From assembly GCA_001600095.1 (NCBI GenBank), contig BCIX01000005.1:1370523-1434522 (forward strand): 64,000 bases of DNA, given 5' to 3'. Below, one piece after another: positions 22,968 through 33,951 of the stretch. A program made the translations under genes and the position numbers. Position 1 is the stretch's first letter, and every line of letters begins with the position of its first letter. The DNA comes from Bullera alba. Its lineage: Eukaryota; Basidiomycota; Tremellomycetes; Tremellales; Bulleraceae. The notes under the pieces were generated by a model that was not told where the DNA came from, made no database searches, and saw nothing but the letters and a program-made list of their open reading frames with translations.

Positions 22968-24059
22968 TCACCCTGCCTTGGCTCCCCGCCTCTTGACCTC
23001 CCTGGCGACGAGGACGTCTGCACATTCGTCCTCTGACTCGTCGTCGCTGCTTCTCTCACTGAGATAGCCCTGTCGCAAGTGCACACCTCGCTCGCTCTCG
23101 TCCTCGTCTTCATCCTCGATAGCGCTATCGAGGTCTAATTTGAAGGAAGGAACGTCGTCCAATTCGAGGTTCCTCGAGTCGTCGTGGGATCTTTGGATTA
23201 CAACGCTTGATCGTCTGACCGCGGGTTTGAGCTCTCGTTTGGACTGGATTGGTGACCCGGCACTGGGTGCGAGTCGGATGCATCCCCAACCGATGGAAGA
23301 GCACGATGCGTCACAAGTCGGTCGGTTTGGGTTCGAGGTTGCTGAGGGTGAAGTAGCATAAGAACCGGTGCTGCCGGTGGCCGATCGCGCGAGGAGCCTG
23401 TAGGAAGCTGGGATCGAATGCGTGTTGATGAGATAGGACAATAGCGAGTGAGTATGAGCCAGCGTCGTCTCACGCAACGAGTGCAATGTGCCGAGGTCTA
23501 GTCAGGGTCAGAGGGATTCTAGGAGCTAGAGCGACGCGGACTTACCCTGGAAAGAACCTGGACTCCAGACGGGGATATCGACGATCAACTCTGCCTTTTC
23601 GTTCTCATAACTACCGGCGAGACTGCCTCCGAGACTTCTGACCTGTCGACCCCTCTCTTCGACATGCTCGACCTGACCCAACTGCGCTTTTTGGTCATAC
23701 GACAGTCTTGCCGATCCCATGCGCATTCGTCGGCTCCTGTCCTCGACTTTGGCGGCAACTAGCTCGGCAAACTGCTTCGTATCGCCATCGACGGCTTTCA
23801 GGGGTTTGCCGCCGCGAGGCGAGAATGAGCCATAGGGTCGAGCAGTGGGTGCGCGAGCGTAGGATCTCGCTTGGGATGATGATCGTGCTGAACCTCCAGA
23901 GGCAGTGTTCGAAGTAGAGGGAGGGATGGCCATGGCTGGCGTCTTGGTCTTGGCCATGGATGATGCCAGAGGGCGTAGCGAAGGCGAAGAGGAGGGGGAG
24001 GGCGAGTGAAGCGGTGTGTGAGGGTGAGACGGGATGACAGGTGAAGATGTCATGATCAT
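22968..24059 (-). CDS. Hypothetical protein, Ser-rich, acidic C-terminus
   Basis: Two exons (23546-24059, 22968-23497) give 347 residues; I do not recognise a family. Residues 1-95 are Ser/Pro/Ala-rich and disordered. A more ordered helical-looking segment at about 95-150 contains DTKQFAELVAAKVEDRSRR and LGQVEHVEERGRQVRSLGG, followed by AELIVDIPVWSPGSF. After the intron, ETTLAHTHSLLSYLINTHS is the only other segment that looks folded. The C-terminus is acidic (DLDSAIEDEDEDESE and SERSSDDESEDE) and ends in a basic KRRGAKAG. The start at 24059 is the first in-frame ATG. The single intron (23498-23545) has a normal GTAAGT donor and TGACTAG acceptor. Nuclear location is possible from the acidic and basic runs, but this is only inference. 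Confidence 0.65.
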
Positions 24060-24392
24060 GCTGGTGAGACAAGTGATGGGTCGTAGATGACAGCGGTATC
24101 GATGCTACGTGGCGTGGTGTTGAGTCTTCTCCAGATATACTTCAACGATGCGAGGCGAAGCTGTAAAAGGATCGGGCTGGACGGGTGATGTCGTTTGATG
24201 TCGGATTATGGTCACGCGATCACCACTCGTCAGATGATCGCCGCTGCCGTGCTGCTCGGAGACGTGTCAGGTCCTTCCTTTGTCGCGGTCGCGGGGCGCC
24301 TGGTGTTGAAGCCGGGGTGGATAGGGCGGTTGGCGGTCGTCTTACTGCACAGTAGGTGAGGTCAGCGAAGGCTCGGGTCGAGATCGGGGAGA
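24060..24392. other. Intergenic
   Basis: 333 bp upstream of the minus-strand hypothetical gene. No gene or clear element seen. Confidence 0.3.
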
Positions 24393-25096
24393 TCAGGATC
24401 TTTTGGCAAGAGGACGGAACGGAGGTTCTTGGTCGTTGGTATTGAATATTGATGGACGGGGATGTGATGGTATTTGATTTTTTGGAACCCGATATGACAG
24501 CTTCCTCCTTTTCCTTTCTACCAATTTCAACTCAATATCCCTCTTGCTGCATGTACGCGCCGCTCTCGGACGGCCGTACGCATGACCTGAACCACTCGCA
24601 ACTGGGAATAGAAACAGTAGTGATTGGGATGAACTAGCGGCATTCCAACGACCTCTGGACTGGGTGGTCTGAAACACGATCATGACGACGAGGTGTTCAG
24701 TCTCTTTCGCGTACTCACAATGACCTCACAAGGAGCTGTATCTGTGTATCCTCCTTGACTACGCAATACTCTACAGTGGGTATCGATACCTCGAGCTACA
24801 CCCTCGAGCGCCTGATCGCTGATCTGGACTACCCTCTTCCCCCCTGACGTTTCTGACGTTTTCTGGGTGATCCGGTTATGGACCGGGTTGGCGGGAATGC
24901 CGGCTTTGCGTCCCGGTGCAGTCGAAGAGATTGATGCCGTCGGAGCTGGTCTCGCAGTGGTTTTAGCGATTGAGCAGTGATCAAGTAGTTGGAAGTATCG
25001 CTCAATCAACTTTCTCGATGCATCTCTACACCTAGGATCCGTAGGATCCACTCCTCCCGACGCTCCAGGCCTGGATCTGGCCTCGACGCTTGATCA
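24393..25096 (-). CDS. Possible hypothetical gene, 5' end not found
   Basis: An open frame on the minus strand runs from about 25096 to a donor at about 24732, and joins after a 50-nt intron (GTGAGT donor, TTTCAG acceptor) to a frame ending at 24393. The joined product is roughly 210 residues. It includes RDASRKLIERYFQLLDHCS near the start, GGKRVVQISDQALEGVARGI in the middle and KRDIELKLVERKRRKLSY near the end. There is no ATG in the first frame, so a start exon further upstream must exist, or the model is wrong. I do not recognise a family. The clean intron is the main support, and the long hydrophobic run SLLFLFPVASGSG in the second exon is unusual. Treat it as tentative. Confidence 0.3.
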
Positions 25097-25518
25097 CATC
25101 GGATGTCCGGGAGATCATTACCCCCCTAAAAAGTGGTGCAGTCGGCACCACGCATGAGCCGAGTTGCGAAGTTTTGCGAATTCCTCCGTTTGCGGGCGGA
25201 TCGGAGGACCGTGCCGGCAAAGGTCGGCGCGACCGGCGCGCTCAAATCCCTACGTCACGGTTGGACAGGTCCACATCGGTAAGCTTGCACTGCAGATGCA
25301 TGCCAGCTCATGCCAGGTCTGGAAGGGCCGGGCCTCATACTAGCTGTATGCAGCACGGCTCCGGCACCACATAGAGTGAATCTTCGATCCATCTATAAAT
25401 GCATGTCGTACCGTAACTTCAGTCATAAGTCATGGACAAGTGAATACGATCACGAATCGGCAGACATCCAACGCTGTCTAGTCCCCCTCATTCCCATGAG
25501 ATTGTCCACCAACCGGGC

Positions 25519-27149
25519 TTACTTGCCTCCAGTCTGCTTGAACATGATGAGGCCGCCCAACGCGACTCTGCGATGATCATCAGTGACTTTTCGTTGTTTC
25601 GTTGGACTTTTGCTCACCCGTAACCGAGCACTTGGATCGGCATGATCTTGTTACCGAAAGCAACGACCGAGCCGGTGATAAGAAGCTGAAGTTGATCAGT
25701 CTCTCGTCGTAATCGGTACTAGAAAGTCACTCACGATGTCCTTCAGCACACCAGCCAGGGTGAGAATCAACCCCGATCCCACACTGATCAGGAATACAGC
25801 CGCCACATTCAGAGCAAATGCAATACCGGCATTGGTGAACAACACCAACAGGCCAAGTCGATGCAGGGCGTAGAAAGGCTCGAGTCCTTCTGTGAACGGT
25901 AGCAGACACGCGTTAATGATAGCGCACACAGGGGCGTAGTAGTGCAGCGACACCAGGGGGTCCATCTAATCATCCATCAGATGTGATCCCTCCGTGTGCG
26001 GGAAGACTCACCTTGAGACCGTGGAGGAGGAGCTGTATCATCACCAATCTAGAAGCCTCAAAGGCAAGAGCGGCACATTGGCAGAGGAAACCAAAGAGCT
26101 TGAAGTGGACTTCTCCATATGCGGCCAAAGCACATCCAAACGAGATAAGCTGATATGTAGTCAGTCATGGCTCTTGCGATAGACATCGCTACTCACACAA
26201 ACAATGATGATCAACCGGGAGTTTGGCTCTTGGATTCGGAAAGCAAACGAGATGAGTAGGATGGCCACGGGGTTGAACGCCTATAGCATATCAGTATCGC
26301 TTGGGACAGCCAACAAAGTTCCACGCCTACCTTGAGCATCTGGATAAAGGAAACGCTGAGCGTCAAGTACGCATAATTCGACAGGATCAAGGATCCGGAG
26401 AACAGCGCCCCGATAGGCAAGATCGACTTCAACCATCGCTCTCGCTAGTAGCGACGTCAGCTTTGATAAGGTAGAGAAGCTAGCTCGTGACACTCACGCT
26501 CAGCTCAATGTCCTTGGCTCCGTCGACGAGGGTAGTAGTCCGTTGCAAGACTCTAGTTGCGATGGCCTAGTTGTAGATATGAGCTAAGATCAAGGAAGAC
26601 CCCTCGAGTTGAGCTCACGGAAAAGGTCAAATGCCATGTTGTGAGGAAGACGGGGTATGGGAAATTCAGTCCCGCCTTGTCAAAGACGTATTCTGAAAGC
26701 CGTTAGCTCAGTCACCCTCGAGAGCGCAGAACCTGTCGCACTGTTGTACAGAATCACGCAGATCGAACATGACATCCAAATTGGAATGACTGTGCGATGG
26801 GTCAGCTTTGGATCGAACGTCATAACGGTCAGCAGCTGAGCTCACTGATGTATCCCGGAATGACAATCTTCTTGACCTGGCTCGCTGGGGCCTTGGAGTC
26901 TGCAATCCTAGGCCGAGGTCAGAGATCTGGCTCAATCATGGCTGGCAGACGGTGATGACCTACTTGACCTCGATGGCCTCTCCATTCGACATATCCCTCT
27001 CCACGTCCGATGCCCGAGGCATTGCCTATATCCCAATCATCAGCCCAGAGCTTCGCCGGGCACGAATCGCAGGCAGCGCTGTCACCCACGTTTAATGGTA
27101 TCGATGCCTCGGCATCCCGCAGTGTCCTGTCCTTGCTATACGAGCTCAT
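25519..27149 (-). CDS. Triose-phosphate-transporter family (SLC35/DUF250) membrane transporter
   Basis: Member of the TPT branch of the drug/metabolite transporter superfamily, proteins that exchange nucleotide sugars or phosphorylated metabolites across Golgi, ER or other organelle membranes. Twelve short exons can be chained on the minus strand. The N-terminal 60 residues are cytosolic (MSSYSKDRTLRDAEAS). The hallmark LNFPYPVFLTTWHLTFS follows the first helix (IPIWMSCSICVILYNS). Then come SILPIGALFSGSLILSNYAYLTLSVSFIQMLK, AFNPVAILLISFAFR, EASRLVMIQLLLHGLKMDPLVSLHYYAP and the C-terminal GSVVAFGNKMPIQVLGYGVALGG. This is the standard ten-helix TPT layout ending in KQTGGK. The substrate cannot be told from sequence. 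Start ATG 27149, stop 25519-25521. It is divergent from the mL61 gene. Confidence 0.9.
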
Positions 27150-27587
27150 CGATGCAGGCGGCGAGTATTCGTTTGATACTGGATGACTTGATGGTCTTTC
27201 TTGGCTACCTTGATGACGGTGCTCTTCCTTGCAGTCCTTTGTACTGACAGTGCAGTGTCTATACTCGTTCAGTCGTTCTCAACATCAGTGCCAGCTGGAA
27301 AAGACGCGTCTCAAAATAGTCTGGGCGCGAGAGTGAGTGTGCAAGCCTTGGGGGGGGGTTGCGGGTATTGCCACGTGGGTAACAAAACGAGCGGAATCAA
27401 AGCTATCGAGGGGGATCGTGTTTCACAAGTCCAACGACATGAATCTCAAAAGTCGAGCAGCCAAGCTGAACGCTGTATAGCAAGAGGTCTTCTCCGACAA
27501 ATCATCATACCCCAACGCACAGCTAGCACAAGGGGATAGCCAGTACATCGACACCGCTTGATCCCAATTTATCGCCCACTCTTCACC
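27150..27587. promoter_or_regulatory. Divergent promoter, TPT transporter / mL61
   Basis: 438 bp between two divergent start codons. It contains a run of about nine G at 27351-27360. No TATA box seen. Confidence 0.4.
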
Positions 27588-28896
27588 ATGGCAACTCGAA
27601 TGGCAGCACCGATCAAACCGCTCAGAACGCTCAATCTGAAAACGTTGGCTTCGCTGCCCCTGCCTGAAATCCTGGAGGGACTGCGTGCTGGGCCAGGTGT
27701 GGAAGGACCACGGAGACTTCCAGCAGGAGTGAGGTCTATGAACATCACATATGCGAAGAATATCCAGGATGCACCCATGCAGTGAGTAAGGCTTGGTGTG
27801 ATCCGAAGACGATCAGAGCGCAGCGATAGACCATGCCTACGGGCTGGACATGCGCTCGCGATGTACATTCGATTTGCGAGATTACTGTAGCTGACGCTAC
27901 GATAGTACCTTCGTCAAGGAGTTCGGTCCATATCTCGTTTTCGACAACCCGTACCTACCAATATCTGTGACCGGCGTCAACGCCACAAGGGCTTCAACAC
28001 CTCTGTCACCAATGAGATCCGCTATCGAATCGCCGTCATCGCCATTGTTATCTTCACCGTCATCGTCTTCGCCGCCGTCACCGTCACCGTCAACGCTGAT
28101 GATAGGGGGGCCGGAGAGGAAGGGATCGGGGGGTTCGAAGCAGGCTCTAATAGAATATCGTCTACTCAAGAGATCAGAGACCAGAACGCGCCTTCGCAAA
28201 CGGCTTGAGCAAAGTGGATTTTTTGCAAAACTATTAGCACAGAGTTACTTGCCGCCGAGCAACACGACTTCGACAACATCGTCAGCTTCGAGCGGCGGAG
28301 TCGGCGAGACCGCGGGTCAGGAGACAAGTGATCCGGTCCAACAGAGCGTCGACACGGCAGTCAAAGCATCTAGTGTGAAGCCTAGCAAGTCGAACAAGGC
28401 CACCATGGCGTCCAGGAAACCCCCCGCCGAGACGGCGGAGACGAGTGAGGCAGCTGGAACGGCGGAGACGGCCAAGGAGGCATCCAGTGAAGCTCCCACC
28501 CAGACGGCAGAGGCGGACTCGACATCTACGGCGGCTGGCATGGGGGAGATCGTCAAAGCTAGACCCGTGGCGCCCCAGCCTGATCCAGAGCAGGGCATAT
28601 CGTTCAAGCTCCGTAAGTGTTATTTCCCAACTCCCGTCATCCCTCTCCCATCGCCCGCAGTACTCCCACTTCCTTCCCATACTCTGGCTATCCGAACTGA
28701 ACATGCTGACTCTGTCCTAGTGAGGGGTACACAAGTGGAGGATGTGGAGGTCAACATCACAGGTCTCACGGCGGAGGAGATCTACCGCAGTATATTCCTT
28801 ACGGTGCAGGCCAGGGCATCAGCCCCTTCGCCGGCTCCGCCCAAGCCAAAGGGGTCAGTTACCGCTCCAGTGCAGGGGATCGACTCTCCGCAGTAA
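27588..28896 (+). CDS. MRP49: Mitochondrial ribosomal protein mL61 (Mrp49-like, L51/S25/CI-B8 domain)
   Basis: Large-subunit protein of the mitochondrial ribosome with the thioredoxin-like L51/S25/CI-B8 fold. Three exons (27588-27781, 27906-28612, 28721-28896) give 358 residues. The N-terminal 90 residues match the family: KPLRTLNLKTLASLPLPEIL, a glycine-rich turn, then RSMNITYAKNIQDAPM, and after the intron HTFVKEFGPYLVFDNPYLPI. The rest is unusual. A long disordered Ser/Pro stretch (about 105-135) and an Ala/Glu/Thr-rich stretch (about 190-265) separate this domain from a short conserved-looking end (VEDVEVNITGLTAEEIYRSIF). Yeast Mrp49 is about 140 residues, so this protein is more than twice as long. 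The first ATG (27588) gives a basic, hydroxylated N-terminus that suits mitochondrial import. Confidence 0.75.
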
Positions 28897-29205
28897 TGCA
28901 TACTTGTCCTCGTCATGAGCACTGCAGTTTGGCATTTCAGCTATGAGATCGTATCGAAGCTCCTCGCCGCCTTCTTTCAAATTGCCATCTGTGCCGCCCT
29001 CCATCCAAGATGCCAACTGCGTCGGTGTCTCCCATCTGCATTCCCACACCGAGCGACGGCGTAGCCGCGGTGAGCGGTTAAAAGCTGTGGGGCGTGGTGG
29101 GGATGTATCGTCGCGGTAGTGCGGTGATGACGGAGGTACGGCTCGGTACGGTGTTGGGCGCTGGGCGCGGATGGATCCTCCGCTTAGACCGCTCCTGAGG
29201 CTAGG
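28897..29205. other. Convergent 3' region
   Basis: 309 bp between the stops of mL61 and the Zn2Cys6 gene. Nothing recognised. Confidence 0.3.
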
Positions 29206-29957
29206 TCAACCGGGGTCAATCCCTCCAGATCGGCTTGTCGGTCGCTTGCGCGGTACCCCGGTGGATGTCCTTTGACTCTTCCTGGCCTCAGCCTCGCTAT
29301 CGGCTTTGGAGTAGGTACAGGCCTTCTCCACGCCCCGCGCCTTGCACCGACTGCACTGTCTCCCGGGGTCGCACTGGCGGGAAGTCAGCCTTCTTGCTTC
29401 CCTCGGTGGCTAACCCAGGGGGCGGAACCGGCGGGATGGTGGAAGAAGACGAGTGGCAAAAAATCAAACGTCGCACTGAGTCCACTGACCTTCTCTTTCC
29501 GCTTGTTGCAGACGTCGCACGCTGTGGCATTCCTCCCCGCCAGCCCAGACCCGGGCCGCTTCCTCTCCCGCCCCCTCTCCCTCGGCTGGACTAGCTCCGC
29601 CGAGACAATACTCTCCGCTGGGGTGAAGTGCGAGATCAGCGCCGGAGATTCTTGACGGCGTCGCCTTGACGGACCAGCCACCGCGGGTTCCTGCTCGATG
29701 GTGGACGAGGACAGGAGCGGGCGTGTGAACGAGAGAGGCTGGGGGTTGGTGTATGTTCGTGGAGGGATGGTCGGTGCAGGGACAGAGGGAGGAATCATTC
29801 GAATCGGGGGAAGGAGCAGAGCGGTGTCGAAGTCGGAGGGGTTTGAGAGGTCGGTGAGAAGAGCGGAGATTGGCGGCAGTGTGATGTTAGGGTTGCTGGA
29901 GTTCTTCGCAGGGGGAATGGAAGGCATTGTTGAATGTGTTGATCTGTGACATGGCAT
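29206..29957 (-). CDS. Zn2Cys6 (Gal4-type) DNA-binding protein
   Basis: Fungal-type zinc cluster protein, probably a transcription factor. Two exons (29490-29957, 29206-29373) give 211 residues from ATG 29957; a second ATG at 29927 is equally possible. The cluster spans the intron: CDVCNKRKEK, then CDPGRQCSRC, then KARGVEKACTY. The six cysteines have spacing 2-6-5-2-8, exactly the family pattern. An acceptor at 29374 (CCGCCAG) is required to restore it. The N-terminal 140 residues are disordered and Pro/Ser-rich, with a basic patch (RERGRERKRPGS) directly before the zinc cluster. Only about 35 residues follow, so there is no room for the coiled coil and long regulatory region that most such factors carry. 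It may be a short regulator, or downstream exons may have been missed. The intron of 116 nt is long for this locus. Confidence 0.7.
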
Positions 29958-31365
29958 CAACAACGACAGCTTCACAATAGTAGTGAGTACAACGGCGAGG
30001 CCACCGATGCGAATTGCGACTGGTGATAGCTTTTCGAAGGGAGAGAAGCCGTTCCTGTCGTCTTGGACGCACTGGAAAATGGATGTATCTTATCTGAAGA
30101 CCTACCTCAGTGATGTATGGTTCAAGGACTTCAGTAATTGAGTGGACTGATGGATCTGGAGTATGAATCTTGTGTCAAGGCAAGGCACCATGTCGACTTG
30201 CGCTCCGCCCTTATATCGAAATCAGCCATATCTGCATTCTGCTTTACCGATTTCGAGGCAGTCAGCCGCGCCGCCGGCTCTGATGGGTCAACAGTCAGCG
30301 AGGATCTGATCAAACAATTAGCTTCGGCCCCGACGCCCCTTGTTCACCCTTGCCTCGCCGCTGATAATCGCTCCGAACGTCCTTTGGGACCTTGCGTCGC
30401 ACTCTCTCGGACCCCATTGTCCCACCTGCGAACTGTCAGAAACTGTCCCTCTGGTCGCATCCCCTGCCCATCTCGTCTCCAAGCAACGTCGATGTGACCC
30501 CAAAGACCCAAAGGATGGTTCCTCGCGACCCCTCGGACATGGTCGAGAGGTTCATGACCGAGTCGGCGTGATGGCCCTGCTGGTTGCACTGGTTGGTGCC
30601 TAGCGCGCTGGCCATGCTTCGGACCTAGATCTCCTTGGATCCTTTAGGATCAGCTTCCGCCTCGAATCTGCCGCCGCTAGCGCCCGGAGACGATGGTGTG
30701 TCGGGAATCTCGCCGGAATGGTGTCAGCCTCAATCCAGCCTGTCCGGGTGTCGCCTTGAGGCCGGTGCTTCGAAGAAGACGCAAGCGGTTGGCTTTGGCT
30801 ATCGGCGGTTCTGAAGACACATGAGCCTCTAAAGTCGTGACCACGTTCTTGATGACCTGATACTGCAAGTCCGAGCGATCGTCCTTGAGATCTTAGAGTT
30901 GAGACAATGAAAGCGATGAACGTGGACTGCGTCACTGCAGGATGATACTCGGTGCGCACGCGCGAAGCGGATCTCGGCGCGAACCCTTCGATGGCACGTG
31001 GCTTCCTCGGCAAGCTCGCCCCGGACCATGATGGCGGAGATGTCCGGAGCCGAGGTTGACCTCGGCTCGAGGCGAGTTGGCGAGGACACTCTATCTTTGG
31101 ATTAGCGAGGATGTTGTAGGAGAAAGGAAGAGCAAAGCAAGGTGTATAGGCAAACACCAGTAGTCAGACACCATCAACCACCTCCCTACCACCCACTCTA
31201 CCACTCGCAATCATCACCTCACCAGCAAGCGTTTCCTCAGCTCAAACATCACTGACTACAGGTCCACTCCCATTCACCAGGAAGCACGGGACAGCGTATC
31301 GGACATAGGCGATAGCCGAGTCTTGTGGCCACTCCAGAGTTGACAAGTAGACCAGCCTTACTGCA
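29958..31365. other. Gene-poor intergenic region
   Basis: About 1.4 kb between the Zn2Cys6 gene (minus) and PUT1 (plus), with no confident gene. On the minus strand, a frame around 30990-31105 and a second one at 30674-30895 look protein-like. They flank a plausible intron ending in ACTCTAAG, but no start codon or consistent phase was found. The PUT1 promoter must lie near 31100-31365. Confidence 0.35.
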
Positions 31366-33555
31366 ATGCTGCGCCAGACAACGACATTGGTATCGAGACT
31401 CGGACTCCGCGGCACTCCCACCAGGTGTCTCCGAAACCAATCGACCTCCTCCGCAAGATCCACCGGTGGTAATGGTCGAAAGATCGGGTTCACCCTCCTA
31501 GCGGCTGGAGGTCTCGCGACCACCGTCGCCATGACCTTGCCCAACGCCTCGGCCGAATCGTCCCCTCAGCCGGACTGCCCGCCAACATCATCAATACACA
31601 CTGCGTCATATGGACAAATGGCCAGATCATACTTTGTCTACACCCTCTGCTCGATCCCTCTGATCATCGACTATGCGCCTTCCCTCCTACACACATTCAC
31701 CCACTCGCCCATCCCGGGCTTGAAGAGCATCACCGAGGGTGTTGTGAGATACACCTTTTTCGCCCAGTTCGTCCCCGGGGAGAATGTAGAAGAGTGCAAG
31801 CCGGCGATGAAAGACCTGCGGAGCAAGGGCGTCGGTACCATGCTGAACTACAGTGCCGAGGCGGATGTGGACGAGCACACAGAGTCGGGGGACGCGGGAA
31901 AACGAGCGGCCATGGTCAAGATCCAGGATGCTAGGCTGAGAGAGGTGGAAAGGGCGCTGGACCAGGCGGGCGAGTTTGAGGCTCAGGTAGAGCAAGAAGG
32001 CGGTATGAGGGGCTCTACCGGTTTCGCTCTGAAGATTGTGAGTATGGATAGGCTGATGTCGATCGTTGGAAGTCTCGCTGAGTGGATCGATGTAGACCGG
32101 TTTGATCGACCCAGATATCCTACACCGAGCATCAATGACACTATTACGACTACGTCCTCTGACACAGTCAAACTCCCCCTCGTCCCCTCGATCCATCACT
32201 ACCTCCACACCATACCCCGGCTCTCCTATCAGCGCTGATGGCCAAGTCGTCGCCCGTACCGACTCGAGCATGAGCGGGAAAGAGGTGAACGGGATCATGG
32301 CTCTCAGCGGCGAGCTGAGGGATATGGGCGTGTTAGCAGGCGACGAGGGACTGCGCGAAGGCGATCTGGAAGAGCTGAGCGCTCTGTGGGTCAAGCTTAA
32401 GACGCTAGGCCAGAGAGCCCAGAAGAACGGGTGAGTAACAAGAATCCGCCGAGGCAATTCCTGACATATGACCCACAGAGTCCGTCTAATGATCGACGCC
32501 GAGCACACATGGTACCAGCCCGCCCTTGACGCATATACTCTGTTACTCTCTCAAGAGTTCAATAGACCGCCTAGCCACAGCTCAGGGCCAATGTCCATGG
32601 GCAAATCGACGCCTTCGGACGAATGGTCCGGACCGATCATATAGTGAGCGACGTGCTTGAGGCGTAGCCATTTCGCAGACTTCTAACCCTACACAGTGGA
32701 ACCTACCAGTCGTATCTCACTCGACAGCCCGCTCTCCTCCTCTCAATGCTGCGGCACGCCGAGGAGAACGGCTATGCCCTCGGCGTTAAGCTAGTGAGAG
32801 GCGCGTACTTTGTCCAAGAGAGGGAGAAGTGGAAGAAAGAAGGGAGATTCGGTCCCGACCCCATCTGGCCAGAGTGCGTCCCGAGAGAGATTCGATCGAT
32901 GTTGTCGCTGATGACGACTTTAGCAAACCCCTGACGGATCTGTGCTACAATACCAGCATATCCACCATCATCTCCACTCTCTCCGCCCAGCTGATCGGTC
33001 CACATCCCGAAATGGCACTTTCCGTCGTATTTGGAACGCATAACAATGAATCGGTGGAAAAGGTCATTGACGAGTTGAAACGCCATAACCTGGCGATAGA
33101 CCTCCAAGGCTCAGATCCAACGGTGCCGGGCAAGCTGAGGATGAGGGATGATGTAAAGGGGAAAGTGTTCATTGCCCAATTATACGGTGAGTCATAACCA
33201 ATGGCTTCGTCTCGCCAGTCCTGAGGCTGAGCTCTCATTAGGTATGAAGGACGACCTGATGGATAGAGTGACAGAGGCGTTTGAGCCGTCCACCATGCCG
33301 GTCGCACTGAAGTACATCGCCTATGGCAAGTTATCAGAAGTGAGTACATGGCTCCTTGGACAACGGCCCCGAATCTCTTTCCCTTTCCCTTGATACTGTA
33401 CCCATATTCTCTGCGAGCTGATACTCCACTCCTAGGTCATGCCGTTCCTTGGCCGCAGGGCGATCGAGAATAAGAGTCTGATGAGCGGTGATGCTGGAGC
33501 GGCAGCTGAGCGAAGTCGGATATCCTCCGAGCTGAAGAGGCGTTGGCTGGGATAG
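31366..33555 (+). CDS. PUT1: Proline dehydrogenase (mitochondrial)
   Basis: FAD-dependent proline oxidase of the mitochondrial inner membrane, converting proline to pyrroline-5-carboxylate, the first step of proline use as nitrogen and carbon source. Seven exons (31366-32037, 32096-32430, 32479-32643, 32697-32873, 32924-33186, 33242-33339, 33436-33555) give 609 residues. The N-terminus (MLRQTTTLVSRLGLRGTPTR) is a typical mitochondrial presequence, followed by a hydrophobic segment (IGFTLLAAGGLATTVAM). Barrel motifs are all present: VRLMIDAEHTWYQPALD, GVKLVRGAYFVQER, GPDPIWPDKPLTD, VVFGTHNNESV, FIAQLYGMKDDL and KYIAYGKLSEVMPFLGRRA. Intron 4 has a GTGCGT donor at 32874, which restores the DKPLTD segment; without it the frame stops. 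A disordered insert (about 235-275) is longer than in yeast. Confidence 0.96.
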
Positions 33556-33951
33556 TCGTTTTAGGTCGAAGAGTAGTATTGTGCATGCGGTCATCCGGGT
33601 TATTCATCTATACGAGCAGATTTTGAGCACCATCAGCATCACCATGTATTCCCATCAGCATTTGACAGGGCGAGGATCAGCTGTGAGCTCGAGCGAGGTT
33701 GAAAGGTAAGCAAGTCTCTGGGTCATTACTCATTCCAAAAGGTGCATGGCATGAATCATTATCCGAATCGAGCTGGTGAAAGAGGTGAACGTGAATCAAC
33801 ATTGTAGGGTTTTCGTAATTTGTGTAGTGAAGGAGCAATTATCCCACAGCTCGATACCTCGATATTTGTGTGTTTTTTCCAAATTGACATCTCGCGCATC
33901 ATCGTCTTACATGCCTGATACGAGGCGCACTAAGGGTGCTGGGAGCGTGCT
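33556..33951. other. Convergent 3' region, PUT1 / NAP1
   Basis: 396 bp between convergent stops, AT-rich, probably both 3' ends. No gene seen. Confidence 0.3.

Noticed and set aside
27201..27539. 112-codon plus-strand frame upstream of mL61
   Set aside because: Starts from a short frame in the divergent promoter, has no conserved features and contains the G run; no splice link to mL61.
29698..29949. Gly-rich plus-strand frame opposite the Zn2Cys6 gene
   Set aside because: Antisense to the Pro/Ser-rich exon of the zinc cluster gene, whose cysteine pattern is the better evidence.
32874..32923. Possible frameshift in PUT1
   Set aside because: The apparent shift disappears with a GTGCGT...TTTAG intron of 50 nt, which gives the conserved WPDKPLTD segment.
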